Numbered from the stretch's first letter, positions 28,101 to 37,927 are shown. The stretch: 64,000 bases of DNA from CAVWUA01 sp963758025 (GCA_963758025.1 CAVWUA010000005.1:1-64000), one strand, 5' to 3'. Made by a program: numbers and translations. Notes: a model not told the origin generated them from the sequence alone.

Positions 28101-31100
28101 TCATTTCTCCCCGCGGGCCGACGCTCCACCTGAAAGGCGGCTTCGGTAGGCCTCGTACCGAGAACGAATTTCGGGCGGTGCGACGCTACGGTTCCCCTCG
28201 ACATTTCCACCCGCTGCATCCTGAGGAACAGCGTTCGGTCCGCGCTCGCTACGATTACTGACAGTGGCTCCACCGAAAGGCCTCGGCAGTTTACGATTCG
28301 GATCTAGAACTCGGTCCTTCTCCGGTGAAACATCGATCTGGCGTCCCTGGCCTGGAGCCGCCTTCGGTGTTTTTTCATATTTCTGAACGAACTGCTCCAT
28401 TTCCTCACGCGAGATCCCGGTTTCTTTCTCCAGTTCCTGTGCTTTCTGATCGTCTTTCAGTACGTCCTGAAGTTTCCTCAGGAACAGGTCAGACTGCGGG
28501 ATGTTCTCCGGCGCGACTGAATCGCCAGGATTGGCTGGAGGAGCCGCCTCGGGAGGTGGGGCTTCCCCTTCCTTTTCGGGTGCTGGTCCTTGGTTGTCGG
28601 ATCGACCTACCCGATTTCCACCTCCACCGGACGCATTGCTTCCCATCCCTTCGCGATTGCCATCGTTCTGGCTCTTACCAGGCTGCGCTCCTGACTGATT
28701 GCCAGGTTGCTGTCCACCAGGCTGATTCCCCTGCGATCGCTGACCATCGCCCTCGTTGCCTTGCGGTGAATTCTCACCCGACTGTTTTCCTTGCGAACGC
28801 TGGCTTTCGCCGGATTGTTGGTTCTGTGAGGTCTGAGAACCATTGGCCCGGCTTTCTTGGGTTTTTTGCTCGCTTTCCTGTTTTCCGCTCTCTCCCGAAC
28901 CTCCTTGTGGTTTGCCTTGCGAGCTCTGGGTTGCGCCGGTCTGACTTCCCTCTTCTTGTTTTCCTGGTCGGTCACCAGCAGGATTCTCTGTCTGATTTGA
29001 GGATTGCGTTTTTCCGTTCCGTGGTTGACCAGTCCTTTCCCCGGACTGAGTCGAACCATTCTGCTGTTTCCCAGCCTGTGTCTTGCGCGTTTTGCGGCTT
29101 GCCCTGTTGATCCCCCGCCCGCGCGTCTTGCGGCTTGCCTGGCTGGTCCTCTGGCTGTGTCTGCGTACTTTGCGGCTTGCCCTGTTGATCCCCCGCCCGC
29201 GCGTCTTGCGGCTTGCCTGGCTGGTCCTCTGGCTGTGTCTGCGTACTTTGCGGCTTGCCCTTTTGATCCCCGCGCCCTGCGGCTGTCTTGCTGGCTTGCC
29301 TGTGCTGGATCCTCTGCGCCTGTGGTCTGCTGGCGCGTTTTGCGGCTTGCCCTGTTGATCTCCCGCCCGCGCATCTTGTGGCTTGCCTTGGCCATCCCTA
29401 GGTTGATCGTTCTGAGCTTCTGTTTCCTGCGGCTTCCCTTGCTGATCTGGAGTCAGACCCTTCTCGGACTTTCCAAGTTGGTCTTCTGCTGGTGAGGGGG
29501 TGTTCTGGGGGTTGCCTTTTTGATCGCTATCTTGGGCTTTCCCGTTTTGAGGTTGACCTTGCGGGTGATCCTCTTGCGATTGATCCTGCTGAGACTTTCC
29601 CTCTTCGGTCTTGCTGCTCTGCTGCGGCTTGCCTAGCTGGGTGTCTTGGGGATTTTCTTTTTGCGACTTGCCTTGCTGGTCGGCCTCTGCATTCTGTCCA
29701 TTCTGTGGCTTACCCGACCCCTGGTCTTCCGAGGGCGAACCGGCTCGGTCGGAGTCGTTACTCATCTTTTGCCCAGACTTACCCTTCGGCTCGCCCGCTT
29801 GAGGTGCCGTATTCTGAGGCTCGGCGTTTCCATCACCGGTGTTGTGAGGAGCAAGATCCTGGGGTTTACCTCGATCGCCCGCCTGCTGTTGACCGTTCTG
29901 AGACGAGTTTCGCGGCTTATCTGAGGGTGAACCAGAGCGATTTTGTGCTCCCTGAGACATGTCCTGTTGCGGCTTGCCCTGCTGCTCTCCAGGTTGAGCT
30001 TGTGCGTCGTTCGGCTTGCCCTGCCGTTCACCTGGGCGGGCCTGCGTATTCTGCGATTGTTCCGCTTGATCCGTTCTTTGTTCTTTCCCCGGCTGGGTCT
30101 GCGCGTTCTGCGGTTTGCCTGACTGCTGTTGACGTTGTCGATCTCCCGACTGCGCGTTCCGCTGATCGCCCGACTGCGCGTTCTGCGGTTTGCCTGACTG
30201 CTGTTGACCTGGCGGACTTCCCTCTTGAGTCTGACGATCTTGTGGCTTGCCCTGCTGATCAGGCGCCTGCGCACCCTGAGATGTCTCTTGCTGGTCGCCC
30301 GCTCGCGGCTTTTCCGGCTTTCCTTGCTCTCTCTCGGGCGGAGTCTGCGAATTCTGGGGCTTAGTACCTTGCTGTCCGGCCTCTTGAGCCTGACCGTTTC
30401 GCGGCTTGGGCTGAGGCTGTTCACTAGACGACGCGGATTGTCGTGCGGACTCGTCCTTCATGCCTTGCTGAGTCTTGCCCTGTTGATCGCCGGTTTCGGT
30501 CTGCGTCGTCTGTGGCTTACCCTGTTGATTCTCCGTCTGGGACTGCTGTTCCCGAGGCGCACCTTCCTCCGATTTCCCCTGCTTCTCAGGTTGTGAATCT
30601 TGACCCTTTTGAGGCGGTGCCGACTGGGGTTGGCTACGGGAATTCTCACCGGCCTGCCCTGTCTGCTGACCTTCTGGATTCGGTTTCCCAGATTCATCGG
30701 GCGGTGGAGTTTTTCCTTCGGGAGAAGATCGGAGCGTATCGGCGTCGGGCGGACTTTGTTCAGACTTTCCTCCGGAAGAGGAAGGCTGATTCTGAGGCGA
30801 CTTATTCTGGTTCTGAGGCTGCTGTTTGGGGACATCTTCCGAAGGTGCTGCGTCTGATTGCTGAGAGCGACCCTGGTTCCCCTGTTGTTGACCGCGTTCC
30901 AGAGCTTGCTTCAGCCGCTCGATTTCTTGAGGCGACAAGGGCGGACGTTCGTTACCCTCCTCCTGTCGGTTGGACTCGGTCGAGGTGTCTTCATTGTCCT
31001 TGGCCTGATCCGGAGCCTTTTGAGGCGCGGAATCTCCACCTTGATCGGAATTCTGCTGCTGATCAGGGGAACGTTTCGGAAGATCTTGATCTTCCGGCTG

Positions 31101-32724
31101 GGGAGGAACCTGTTGATCCTCCTCGGCCGGCGGGGGCGATTCTTGTTGCTCGTGTTGTTTCAATTCCTCGGGAGTCGCCGGCTCGGTGACCTTGATGATC
31201 TGGTGCGGTGTCTCGTAACGATTCGACTGAGGCTCTTTCGTGTCCCGGATGGTCAACCAGTACTGGATTTCGGTATCGGGCTGCACTCGCAGGGCGGACA
31301 GGTCCAGCACGTCTTGTCCATGAAAGAGACGTTCCGGCTGCTTCTTTTCCTGATAATTCCGCGCCGGCTGGAGGATCTCGGCCCCTTGGTGAACATGGAG
31401 AGTCACCTCCTTCAGACCGAAGTCGTCACTGGCTTCCATTTCCAGCGTGACACGGCCGTTACTGGGCGACTCGATCTCCGGAGCGGGTCGAAGAAACTTC
31501 GCCTCCGGAACGGCATCCTTCAAAGCCTCAACATCATAGATGACGGGCTTGGGATTGAACTGCCCACCGGTCGTCTCAAATTTGATGGCGTAGGTTCCGG
31601 ATTTCTTGATCCGAAACCGACCGGTCAAGAGATACGGATCGCTCGGCGAAGGCTCCATCGGGAACGAATCCTGATTATCGAACTCCAGCGCCCCGGTCTT
31701 TGCATCCTGATTCGTTCGAGCGCGGACAGTGACGAGCGTCCCTTCGATTGCCTCAACATTGCCTCCCTCGACACCTTGCCGAGTGGCAAACCTCGTATAC
31801 TCAGGAAATTGCAAGTCATGTTCGACCGAGATGACCATCGGTGCGGGAAGTACGGTCAGGTGATAGACCCGAGACTCCGCGTCTCCGGCTGTCAGGTAAT
31901 AGTCCAGACTCTGCCGCACATCCGGCAAGGTGAGTCGCCACGGAGCGTACGATCGTTCCCCCGGCTTGAACTCTCGCTGTGCGAAGAAGTGACCGCCATC
32001 ACCGCTGTAGTGAAGCACGACCTTCGAAGGACGCGTACCACGCACCTCAACCGAGAATGGGACGTTGGTCCCCGCAACCACTTTGGAAAGCTTCTCGTCC
32101 AATCCCGGCTTGATGTTCTCCAGTTGCGTGTTCGTCGGACGCACCACGTCGGCGAGCAAGGCACGCCGCGTCGAGTCGAGGATGCTCTTGGGCGTCATCC
32201 ACGCATACAGGCAGAACAGCACAACCACACCGCAGAAGAAATAGACCGATTTCACGAGACGGTTCTGGTTCACGACCGAGTCGACCTCGATCTGCGAAAG
32301 GTCACCAACAGCGCGGTGCTTCCACCGCCGTCAAAATCGAACGAGGAATCTCCTGGCGATGCCGGCGCAGTTCCAGGTAATTAATCAGACTGTTCTTGAA
32401 TTTCGGGTCCGTCTCCTCGATCGTCTTCGCCGCGTACAGACCATTGACGTTCGAAATCACGGGCCGGATCACCCGCAAGAAAGCGAAGGTCGCCGCCGTC
32501 CCTAACCCCAGGATCAAAATGATCTGTCGCACCAGAAACGGCAGACCGAGTTGATGGTCGAGAACGACCTCGACAAACAGAGCGCACAAAACAGCCGCGA
32601 CCAGGATGACCGCCGAGGTCAAGACGTCCGTCATCTTGATCCGGGTCCGGGTCAAATTGAGCTGGTGGTCAATATATTGCTCGTAATCGAGCAGCTTGCC
32701 GTGCACCTGTGTGCCAGAGGCCAT
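28101..32724 (-). CDS. Giant Gln/Gly/Lys/Pro-rich membrane protein, DUF4175-like (frameshifts)
   Basis: The locus reads as one protein of about 1540 residues. The N-terminal part (from ATG 32724, behind GAGGGAG) has two or three membrane helices (VLTSAVILVAAVLCALFV, IILILGLGTAATFAFLRV). At 32315 one extra base splits it; removing it joins TAVEA to RAVGDLSQIEVDSVVNQNR and a further helix (VYFFCGVVVLFCLYAW). Two beta-sandwich-like segments follow to about residue 500. Then come some 900 residues of Gln, Gly, Lys, Pro, Asn, Ser and Asp with recurring QQGKPQ and GKPQNAQ words, and a conserved short C-terminal helical segment (DLFLRKLQDVLKDDQKAQEL). A basic island encoded about 29083-29300 is probably out of frame. 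The low-complexity part is surely disordered. It may be an envelope tether or scaffold; no catalytic motif is seen. Confidence 0.7.
29094..29249. repeat. 78-bp tandem repeat, two identical copies plus partial
   Basis: A unit beginning GCGGCTTGCCCTGTTGATCC starts at 29094 and again at 29172, 78 bases apart, with no difference seen; a third copy starts at 29250 and diverges after about 12 bases. Since 78 is 26 codons, copies can be gained or lost without breaking the frame. Read in the frame of the rest of the protein, the unit encodes GKPQDARAGDQQGKPQSTQT plus PEDQP. Confidence 0.85.
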
Positions 32725-32918
32725 GGCGCGGACTCCCTCGGTCGCGTTTCAATGCGGTCCCTATCTGCATCTCAGAGATTATATACATCCGGACGGACGG
32801 AAGAAAAATGATTTCGGACAACTGTCCGAAGAACGGAGCCGTTGGCTGAGTAGTTTTTCGTCGCAAGTCCAACTACAGATTTCTCTTGCGGGATAATGAG
32901 CGACCGTGGACGGTGAGG

Positions 32919-33755
32919 TCAACGGTCCCGGGGGCTGTCGTACCGTGTCAGATCCCCCTCCCGGTTGTCGTTGTACCACCGGCCGTTCAGCCTGCGGAAG
33001 CGGCATAGTACTCGTCCGGGCTTGATCGCGTCCTTCACGCCATTGACATGAATGTCGGTGTGACAGACGATCCAGCCCTTGGCCGTGTCCCCGGACACCG
33101 TCACGCCTTGCAGGTCACCGAAGACGTAATCTTCCTGTCCGGGAGAGACGACCCTGGGCTTGATGAGCTCCATCGCCTCTTCGTAGAACCCAGCCTTGTC
33201 GCTCCTCGGGGTGTTCCTTCAAATAGGCCTTGAACTGATCCATCTCGCGCTTCCCGCGCTCGGCCACGATCTTGTTCTCGCCCTCGATGCCTCTCTTCTC
33301 GTTCTCGGCCTGGAACTTCTGGAGTTCTAATCCATGCTTCTTCGTCATCGTGCGGACCTTGGCAATCGCTGCCTCGCGCGCGGCTTCTCCGAGGCCATCC
33401 CACGGCGTCTCGTCGACTCCGAGCACGTCAAATCTGTCTCCGGGCCAGCGCGGCGGATAGGACCTGCCCCACGGCCTCTCATGGCCCGTGGCGCCCGATC
33501 CGAGCCAGAGCCATGCCCAGGCAATCTCCACGACCGCCTGGTCCTGGGTCGCCGGCGTCATCGAGGCGAGAAGGCCGACCGCCAGTCCCTCCTGGCGATC
33601 GCGTCCCGTCTCGCCTGGAATGCCTCTTGAGGAGAGGAATATCCGCGCGGAGCCTGGGCCGCCACCTCGTCGGCACCCCGGGCGGCGATGTCGAGTGTTT
33701 GGATGCCCATTGACCCCAGGCACAGCAAGAGCACGCTTTGGCGGATTCCGCGCAT
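32919..33755 (-). pseudogene. Secreted protein gene, two compensating frameshifts
   Basis: The ATG at 33755 (GGAG upstream) opens a signal peptide (RGIRQSVLLLCLGSMG). The frame then reads SPQEAFQARRDAIARRDWRS and stops near 33558. A shifted frame continues with ASMTPATQDQAVVEIAWAWL and a charged helix (AIAKVRTMTKKHGLELQKFQ). Near 33205 the frame shifts back (DKAGFYEEAMELIKPRVV) and ends with GRVLCRFRRLNGRWYNDN at 32919. The outer parts share one frame, so the two indels cancel. The whole would be about 278 residues of unknown function, periplasmic. It lies beside an IS element, so real decay is possible. Confidence 0.6.
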
Positions 33756-33902
33756 CCCATTCGACTCCAAATCCGAAGTCGTTGCTATTAGCGATGATCC
33801 GGGCCTCGAACGTCGCGCCTGCTGGAATGGCCTGAGCCCCAGCTCGACGCCGTCCTACGTCACTTCCGGTGAGGCTTCCGGATGGGTGGGCCTCGAAGAT
33901 GC

Positions 33903-33915
33903 CCTGACCTCCCCC
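33903..33915. repeat. Target-site duplication, left copy
   Basis: CCTGACCTCCCCC is present here and again at 35388-35400, exactly flanking the IS4-type element. Thirteen bases is within the normal range for IS4-family target duplications. Confidence 0.75.
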
Positions 33916-35387
33916 AACCCTCTAAACGTGCACTATGTACACTGGTTTCGAGCCTTCAATATCTTCGCTGTGGCGACATGACTGATCTTCGCCCCACTTT
34001 GTTTCTTCGGCTTCGGCTTCTTCGGGCCACGGGGACTCTTTCGATACTCCGACAGGGGCACCGTCCGCGCCCATTCGACCAGCAATACGGCCAACTCCGC
34101 CGCCGGCATCTCCTGAAACGCCACCCACTCGTCCTTCGGGATCGCACGCATCATCCCCCGGTGGTTCATCTTCACCTCATCCGCCAGGTGATATCCCGAA
34201 ACCATCTCGGCCTGCTCCGCACCATGCGCGGCACGAAGTGCCGCTTTGACGGTGCTCATCACGTTGTAGGACAGCAACGCCACGCAGAAGCTGAACAACG
34301 CCGCCTTGGGATAACCCAACTCCTGGATCTCGCCCTGGAGCGTCTTCTCCATCTCCTGGAAGGCGGTCTCCAGGGTCCAGCGCCGGCGGTAGATGTCCGC
34401 GACCGTTCGGGCGTCGGCGGCCTCCACCGGCAGGTTCGTCACCAGGTGAATCTCGGTGTCCCCCTCCCGGGTCGGCCGGTCCAGGACCACCGTGACCCGA
34501 CGCAAGACGAGGATGTCCCCGTCGTCGTTGGTGGCCCGCAGCGTCTGCTCGAACACCACGCCGGTGGCGGTCCGTCCCGCGCCTTTCGCCGGCCCACCGG
34601 CGTGCAATGCAGGGTTGAACGATGCTGACGGATCACGAAACATCCACCGCGTCGGGCGATCCCGAAGAGGAAGCCGGTGGTGCAAAAGTTCCGGTCCCCG
34701 ATCCAGAGATCCCGCGCCGCGACCGTCTCCACGATCTGATCCAGCAGCGATCGCTCCTGGGCATGGCCGTCTTCGCAGAGCACCACATCGATGGCCAGCA
34801 TCAGTTCGGGATCGAAGACCACCAGGGCCTGACCGGGCAAGGCGCCGGCACGCATCGTCCGCAGTTCCGCAATCCGGTGCTCGGTCTTGGCCAGGTGGTT
34901 GCCATCGAGGATCTTGGTGCGATCGCCCGGCAGAAACGGCGTCCGCGCACCTCCCATGGCGGTGGTGACCGCGCCGAGCCGCTCGGCCGACATCCGGACC
35001 ATGGCCGCTCCGATCGGCGTTTCGAGGCGTTCGATCTTGCGGTAGAGGGCCGTGAGCGAGGTGTGGATGGGCACCGCGTTCTTGGCATAGGCGGCGTGGA
35101 TCGAGGGGCGGATGCCACAGACGACCACGCTCATCAGTTCGACGATCGAAGAGAAGAGCAGATCACGCGTATACTGCCGTTGGGCGTGGTCCTCGAAGAG
35201 TTGATCGAGGACTCGGGGGTTGAGCGCGTTCTCCATCAGGGCCTGGGTCATGACGGGGATGGTATCGCCCTGGGTAAATCGCTCGAAGGCTTCGCTGTGG
35301 ATCATGGGAACTCTCTTCCTCCAAAGGCAGTAACTCCTTGCGGGAAGACAGTTTAACACATTCATGTGGTGCATGTTTAGAGGGCTG
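33916..35387 (-). mobile_element. IS4-family insertion sequence, about 1.47 kb
   Basis: The element has one transposase gene on the minus strand. The left end (CCCTCTAAACGTGCAC from 33918) and the right end (reverse complement CCCTCTAAACATGCAC) are inverted repeats of about 16 bases with one mismatch. It is flanked by the perfect 13-base direct repeat CCTGACCTCCCCC, which suggests a fairly recent insertion. Joining the flanks restores an uninterrupted sequence, but no recognisable gene is cut by it. The exact ends are uncertain by 1-3 bases. Confidence 0.8.
33933..35305 (-). CDS. IS4-family DDE transposase (frameshift near 34576)
   Basis: Starting from ATG 35305 behind GGAAGAGAG, the protein has the IS4 layout: a helical N-terminal part, first Asp in ILDGNHLAKTEHR, second Asp in LWIGDRNFCT, and the YREK-like C-terminal motif with the catalytic Glu in IYRRRWTLETAFQEMEK. 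The frame breaks in a C run at 34575-34577; one added base joins VGRRKARG to RTATGVVFEQTLRA and the complete product is about 457 residues. The stop codon lies inside the left terminal repeat. If the missing base is real, the element cannot move by itself. Confidence 0.85.
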
Positions 35388-35400
35388 CCTGACCTCCCCC
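35388..35400. repeat. Target-site duplication, right copy
   Basis: CCTGACCTCCCCC, identical to 33903-33915, at the other side of the IS4-type element. Confidence 0.75.
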
Positions 35401-35486
35401 TAACCGTCAAGGCGACTCGTGAACGCTTACCTGTGCGTAATCGTAGGTTCTTACAACACGAGTCCCAAGACTCAGGTCGTCAAGAC

Positions 35487-35756
35487 TCAATCGAATTCAC
35501 TGCGATCCGGAAGGAGAATCATCAAGTTCGCCTCCTGAGCTTCCGTGCAATCCATGAGATACCAGCGCCCGCACTGTTCACAGGTGCCGATGAAACGCTC
35601 GGGCTCACCAACCTCCGGCTGATGGATTTCCAGCGCATGGGTGCAATTGAGACAGGGGATCCGAACTGCGTCCTCCACGCACCGTGTTAATCGAACGAAG
35701 GTAAGGGGCACAGTCAGCGCTTCCGGCCATGTCGGGTTCATCGGAATCTCTCGCAT
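35487..35756 (-). CDS. Small zinc-ribbon-like protein
   Basis: An 89-residue protein with two cysteine knuckles, CLNC (near residue 35) and CEQC (near residue 59), 20 residues apart, followed by GRWYLMDC. This is the pattern of a rubredoxin-like or zinc-ribbon domain. There is no signal peptide. It stands alone between the IS4-type element and the rplM region. The function is unknown; a nucleic-acid or protein-binding role would be typical for the fold. Confidence 0.65.
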   Translation of the reverse strand: MREIPMNPTWPEALTVPLTFVRLTRCVEDAVRIPCLNCTHALEIHQPEVGEPERFIGTCEQCGRWYLMDCTEAQEANLMILLPDRSEFD

Positions 35757-36174
35757 CTTCGTTCGTGCAAGCCTGACAGCCTGAACAACAACCTCATGAA
35801 CGAACTACGACGGAACCTTCCTGGCCATCTTCGTGCACTGTATACCGCCAGGATATCCGCAAATTGTAACGAACCTACAGGAGGAACAAATATGCTAATT
35901 GTGTAGTTTTTCTAAACACCCATTATTTGTGTTTCATAGTCAATTTTCGCGTTGTTTCCGTACCCGTACAGGAATAGGCTGATCAGCGTCCCACGAAGCT
36001 CGACCAGGAACGAGGTGCGTCGGTTTCGCGGTTCGGACAATGAATCTGACCTTGACGAAGCCGGCAGGGCCGGTACGATAGGCGTTTCGCCCCGATACGA
36101 GCTGAATGATGATGGCGGTCCCTGGTGGAGCGCCCGGCGATTGGGTTCACGATGACAGCCAGGTAGATCAGGTC
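35757..36174. other. AT-rich intergenic region upstream of rplM
   Basis: About 420 bases, AT-rich from about 35850 to 35960. I see no real gene. A perfect AGGAGG (35879-35884) stands 7 bases before ATG CTA ATT GTG TAG (35892-35906), a four-codon frame. The region should contain the rplM promoter and leader, but I cannot place them. Confidence 0.5.
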
Positions 36175-36834
36175 ATGAACTGTTTCCAGGCAAAAGCGGG
36201 CCAACTGACACCGCAGTGGTACGTGATCGATGCGACCGATATGGTCGTGGGGCGGCTCGCCGCTCAAATTGCACCGATCTTGATGGGCAAGCACCGGCCG
36301 ACCTATACCCCCCACATCGACACGGGCGACTTCGTCATCGTCACCAATGTTGAGAAGGTGGTCTTTACCGGCAACAAGTGGCAACAAAAGGTTTACCAAC
36401 GCTACTCGGGGTATCCAGGAGGCCAGAAGGAAGAGGCTGCCTGGAAGCTCTTTGAGCGACGTCCTGAACGGATTCTCGAGCTGGCGATTCAGCGCATGAT
36501 GCCGAAGAGTAAGATGGGTCGGCACATGATGTCCAAGCTGAAACTCTACGTAGGGTCCAATCACCCTCACCAGGCTCAGTCCCCCATTCCTCTGGACGCA
36601 GTCTCGGGCACGCCCTCCCCGTCCGGAGCGATTTTTGCCCCCGAGCCTGCCCCTGCTCGTCCTCGCCGCAAAAAGGCGAACATGACGGCTCAACCGCCGA
36701 CCACCGAAGTTGCGGCGAAGGAGACTGAGCCCGCCTTACCCAGCCCTCCCGCCGACGAGGCCGCTCTGCCCGGCGCCACGACCGAGGAAACGTCACCGGA
36801 ACCGACGGACCAGCAGAACCCGGCAAGCGAGTAA
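36175..36834 (+). CDS. rplM: 50S ribosomal protein L13 with long C-terminal extension
   Basis: Residues 14-135 are ordinary L13: QWYVIDATDMVVGRLAAQIA, GDFVIVTNVEKVVFTGNKW, RILELAIQRMMPKSKMGRHM, and the closing GSNHPHQAQSP. It assembles early into the large ribosomal subunit. The protein runs to about 219 residues against about 142 in E. coli. The added 79 residues are Pro/Ala/Glu-rich with a small basic patch (RPRRKKAN), so probably disordered and surface-exposed. The ATG at 36175 is chosen by homology; a longer frame begins at 36106. rpsI follows after 118 bases, the usual pair. Confidence 0.92.
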   Translation: MNCFQAKAGQLTPQWYVIDATDMVVGRLAAQIAPILMGKHRPTYTPHIDTGDFVIVTNVEKVVFTGNKWQQKVYQRYSGYPGGQKEEAAWKLFERRPERILELAIQRMMPKSKMGRHMMSKLKLYVGSNHPHQAQSPIPLDAVSGTPSPSGAIFAPEPAPARPRRKKANMTAQPPTTEVAAKETEPALPSPPADEAALPGATTEETSPEPTDQQNPASE

Positions 36835-36901
36835 AACGGGCCTCTTGGTCGGAGCGACCGTCCCCGGCAAGAGCCGGAAACTATCATTGCGTAATTCCTT
36901 G

Positions 36902-36919
36902 TCCCGGATCGATCCGGGA
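36902..36919. promoter_or_regulatory. Perfect palindrome before rpsI
   Basis: TCCCGGATCGATCCGGGA is an 18-base perfect palindrome ending 33 bases before the rpsI start. It could be a short mRNA hairpin in the rplM-rpsI spacer or chance; no regulator is implied. Confidence 0.35.
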
Positions 36920-36952
36920 TTTCCATTGAGATCCTGAGGACCGAGTCGCACG

Positions 36953-37354
36953 ATGGCCACGGCCGAAAAAACATACATCTGGGGAACGGGCCGGCGTAAA
37001 ACCGCAGTTGCGCGCGTCCGTATCCGTGAAGGAACCGGGAAATTCCTGGTTAACAACCTGGAAATTGATGCTTACTTTCCTGAGGAGAGCCAGCGCAATG
37101 GCGTTCGTGCTCCCTTGGCAGCGACCGAGATGGCCGGTCGAATCGACGTTTTCGTCAACGTTCAGGGCAGCGGTAAGAACAGTCAATCCGGCGCCGTGAT
37201 TCTGGGACTGGCTCGTGCTCTGAAAGAGTTCCGTCCGGATCTCGAGGCCACATTGCGTCAAGGCGATTTCCTGACCCGGGATCCTCGCATGGTGGAACGG
37301 AAGAAGTACGGTCATAAAAAGGCGCGGAAGAGCTTCCAGTTCTCCAAGCGATGA
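36953..37354 (+). CDS. rpsI: 30S ribosomal protein S9
   Basis: A 133-residue protein with the complete S9 pattern: WGTGRRKTAVARVRIREGTG near the start, NGVRAPLAATEMAGRIDVFV, GQSGAVILGLARAL-like helix (SQSGAVILGLARALKEF), and the basic tail ERKKYGHKKARKSFQFSKR that reaches the decoding centre. It lies 118 bases after rplM on the same strand and is followed by a strong terminator, so the two form one transcription unit. Confidence 0.97.
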   Translation: MATAEKTYIWGTGRRKTAVARVRIREGTGKFLVNNLEIDAYFPEESQRNGVRAPLAATEMAGRIDVFVNVQGSGKNSQSGAVILGLARALKEFRPDLEATLRQGDFLTRDPRMVERKKYGHKKARKSFQFSKR

Positions 37355-37392
37355 TCGCCATCTAAAGGGATTTCTCCACGCGAAGTCAGCAA

Positions 37393-37436
37393 GACCAACC
37401 GGAGCCCAAAAGGAATTTTTTGGGCTCCGGTTGGTC
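37393..37436 (+). terminator. Strong terminator after rpsI
   Basis: A 19-base perfect stem: GACCAACCGGAGCCCAAAA (37393-37411) pairs with TTTTGGGCTCCGGTTGGTC (37418-37436) around a 6-base loop. It lies 38 bases after the rpsI stop. The T-rich run is inside the stem rather than after it, as is common in symmetrical terminators. Confidence 0.85.
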
Positions 37437-37898
37437 ATTATGGGATTCACCCCATCTTTGATTCTGGGTGAACCGCTCGGCAGGGATCATCCGCAGTGAC
37501 TCGACCGCCGCCGAGATTCCAAACCGGGTCGTGTGATCGGAGTGAATCACCGAGATCCATCCACGCTTGCTACGGGATTGATTTCACACTCATCGTCCCA
37601 GGTGGTGTCACGGTCAAGACGGCCTTACGCCCTGACCTGTCGTTCAAGCCCCTTTCTGACGATAGACCGGCCATTCCCAAGTCGTCCTTCACGACCCCGC
37701 CGACCAGCCTTGAACACCCTTCTCACATCCCCACTCCGGCCCCCAGACTGAGCCTGCCATGCCTGGCCCCAACGCGCCCGAAGGGGAACTCTGATGCGTC
37801 CTCTTTGCCCACCGGAGAGGCCGGAAGCGGGCGGAAACCGTCGGATGCTGTCGGGATTTTTGATGCGTCCGCTGTCGGCCTGCCTGAGTGCAAAAGCA
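37437..37898. other. Gene-free interval between rpsI and tRNA-Cys
   Basis: About 460 bases. An open frame from 37496 to 37972 exists on the plus strand, but it is rich in Pro, Ser and Arg without pattern and runs through the tRNA terminator into the tRNA, so I do not call it. Only a weak hairpin (TTCACCC/GGGTGAA, about 37445-37473) is seen. Confidence 0.5.
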
Positions 37899-37927
37899 AA
37901 CCCGAGGCGGGTTTAGACGCCTCGGGT
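37899..37927 (-). terminator. Terminator of tRNA-Cys
   Basis: Read on the minus strand, ACCCGAGGCG and CGCCTCGGGT form a 10-base stem around TCTAAACC, followed by TTGCTTTTGC. It begins 14 bases after the 3' end of the tRNA gene. Confidence 0.75.

Noticed and set aside
29094..29275. Possible CRISPR-like array
   Set aside because: The 78-base units are directly adjacent with no spacers and lie in a coding sequence, so it is a coding tandem repeat.
30858..32384. 508-residue open frame on the plus strand
   Set aside because: It is antisense to the conserved N-terminal part of the giant membrane protein, has Leu/Arg-rich composition without family features, and is explained by the codon bias of the real gene.
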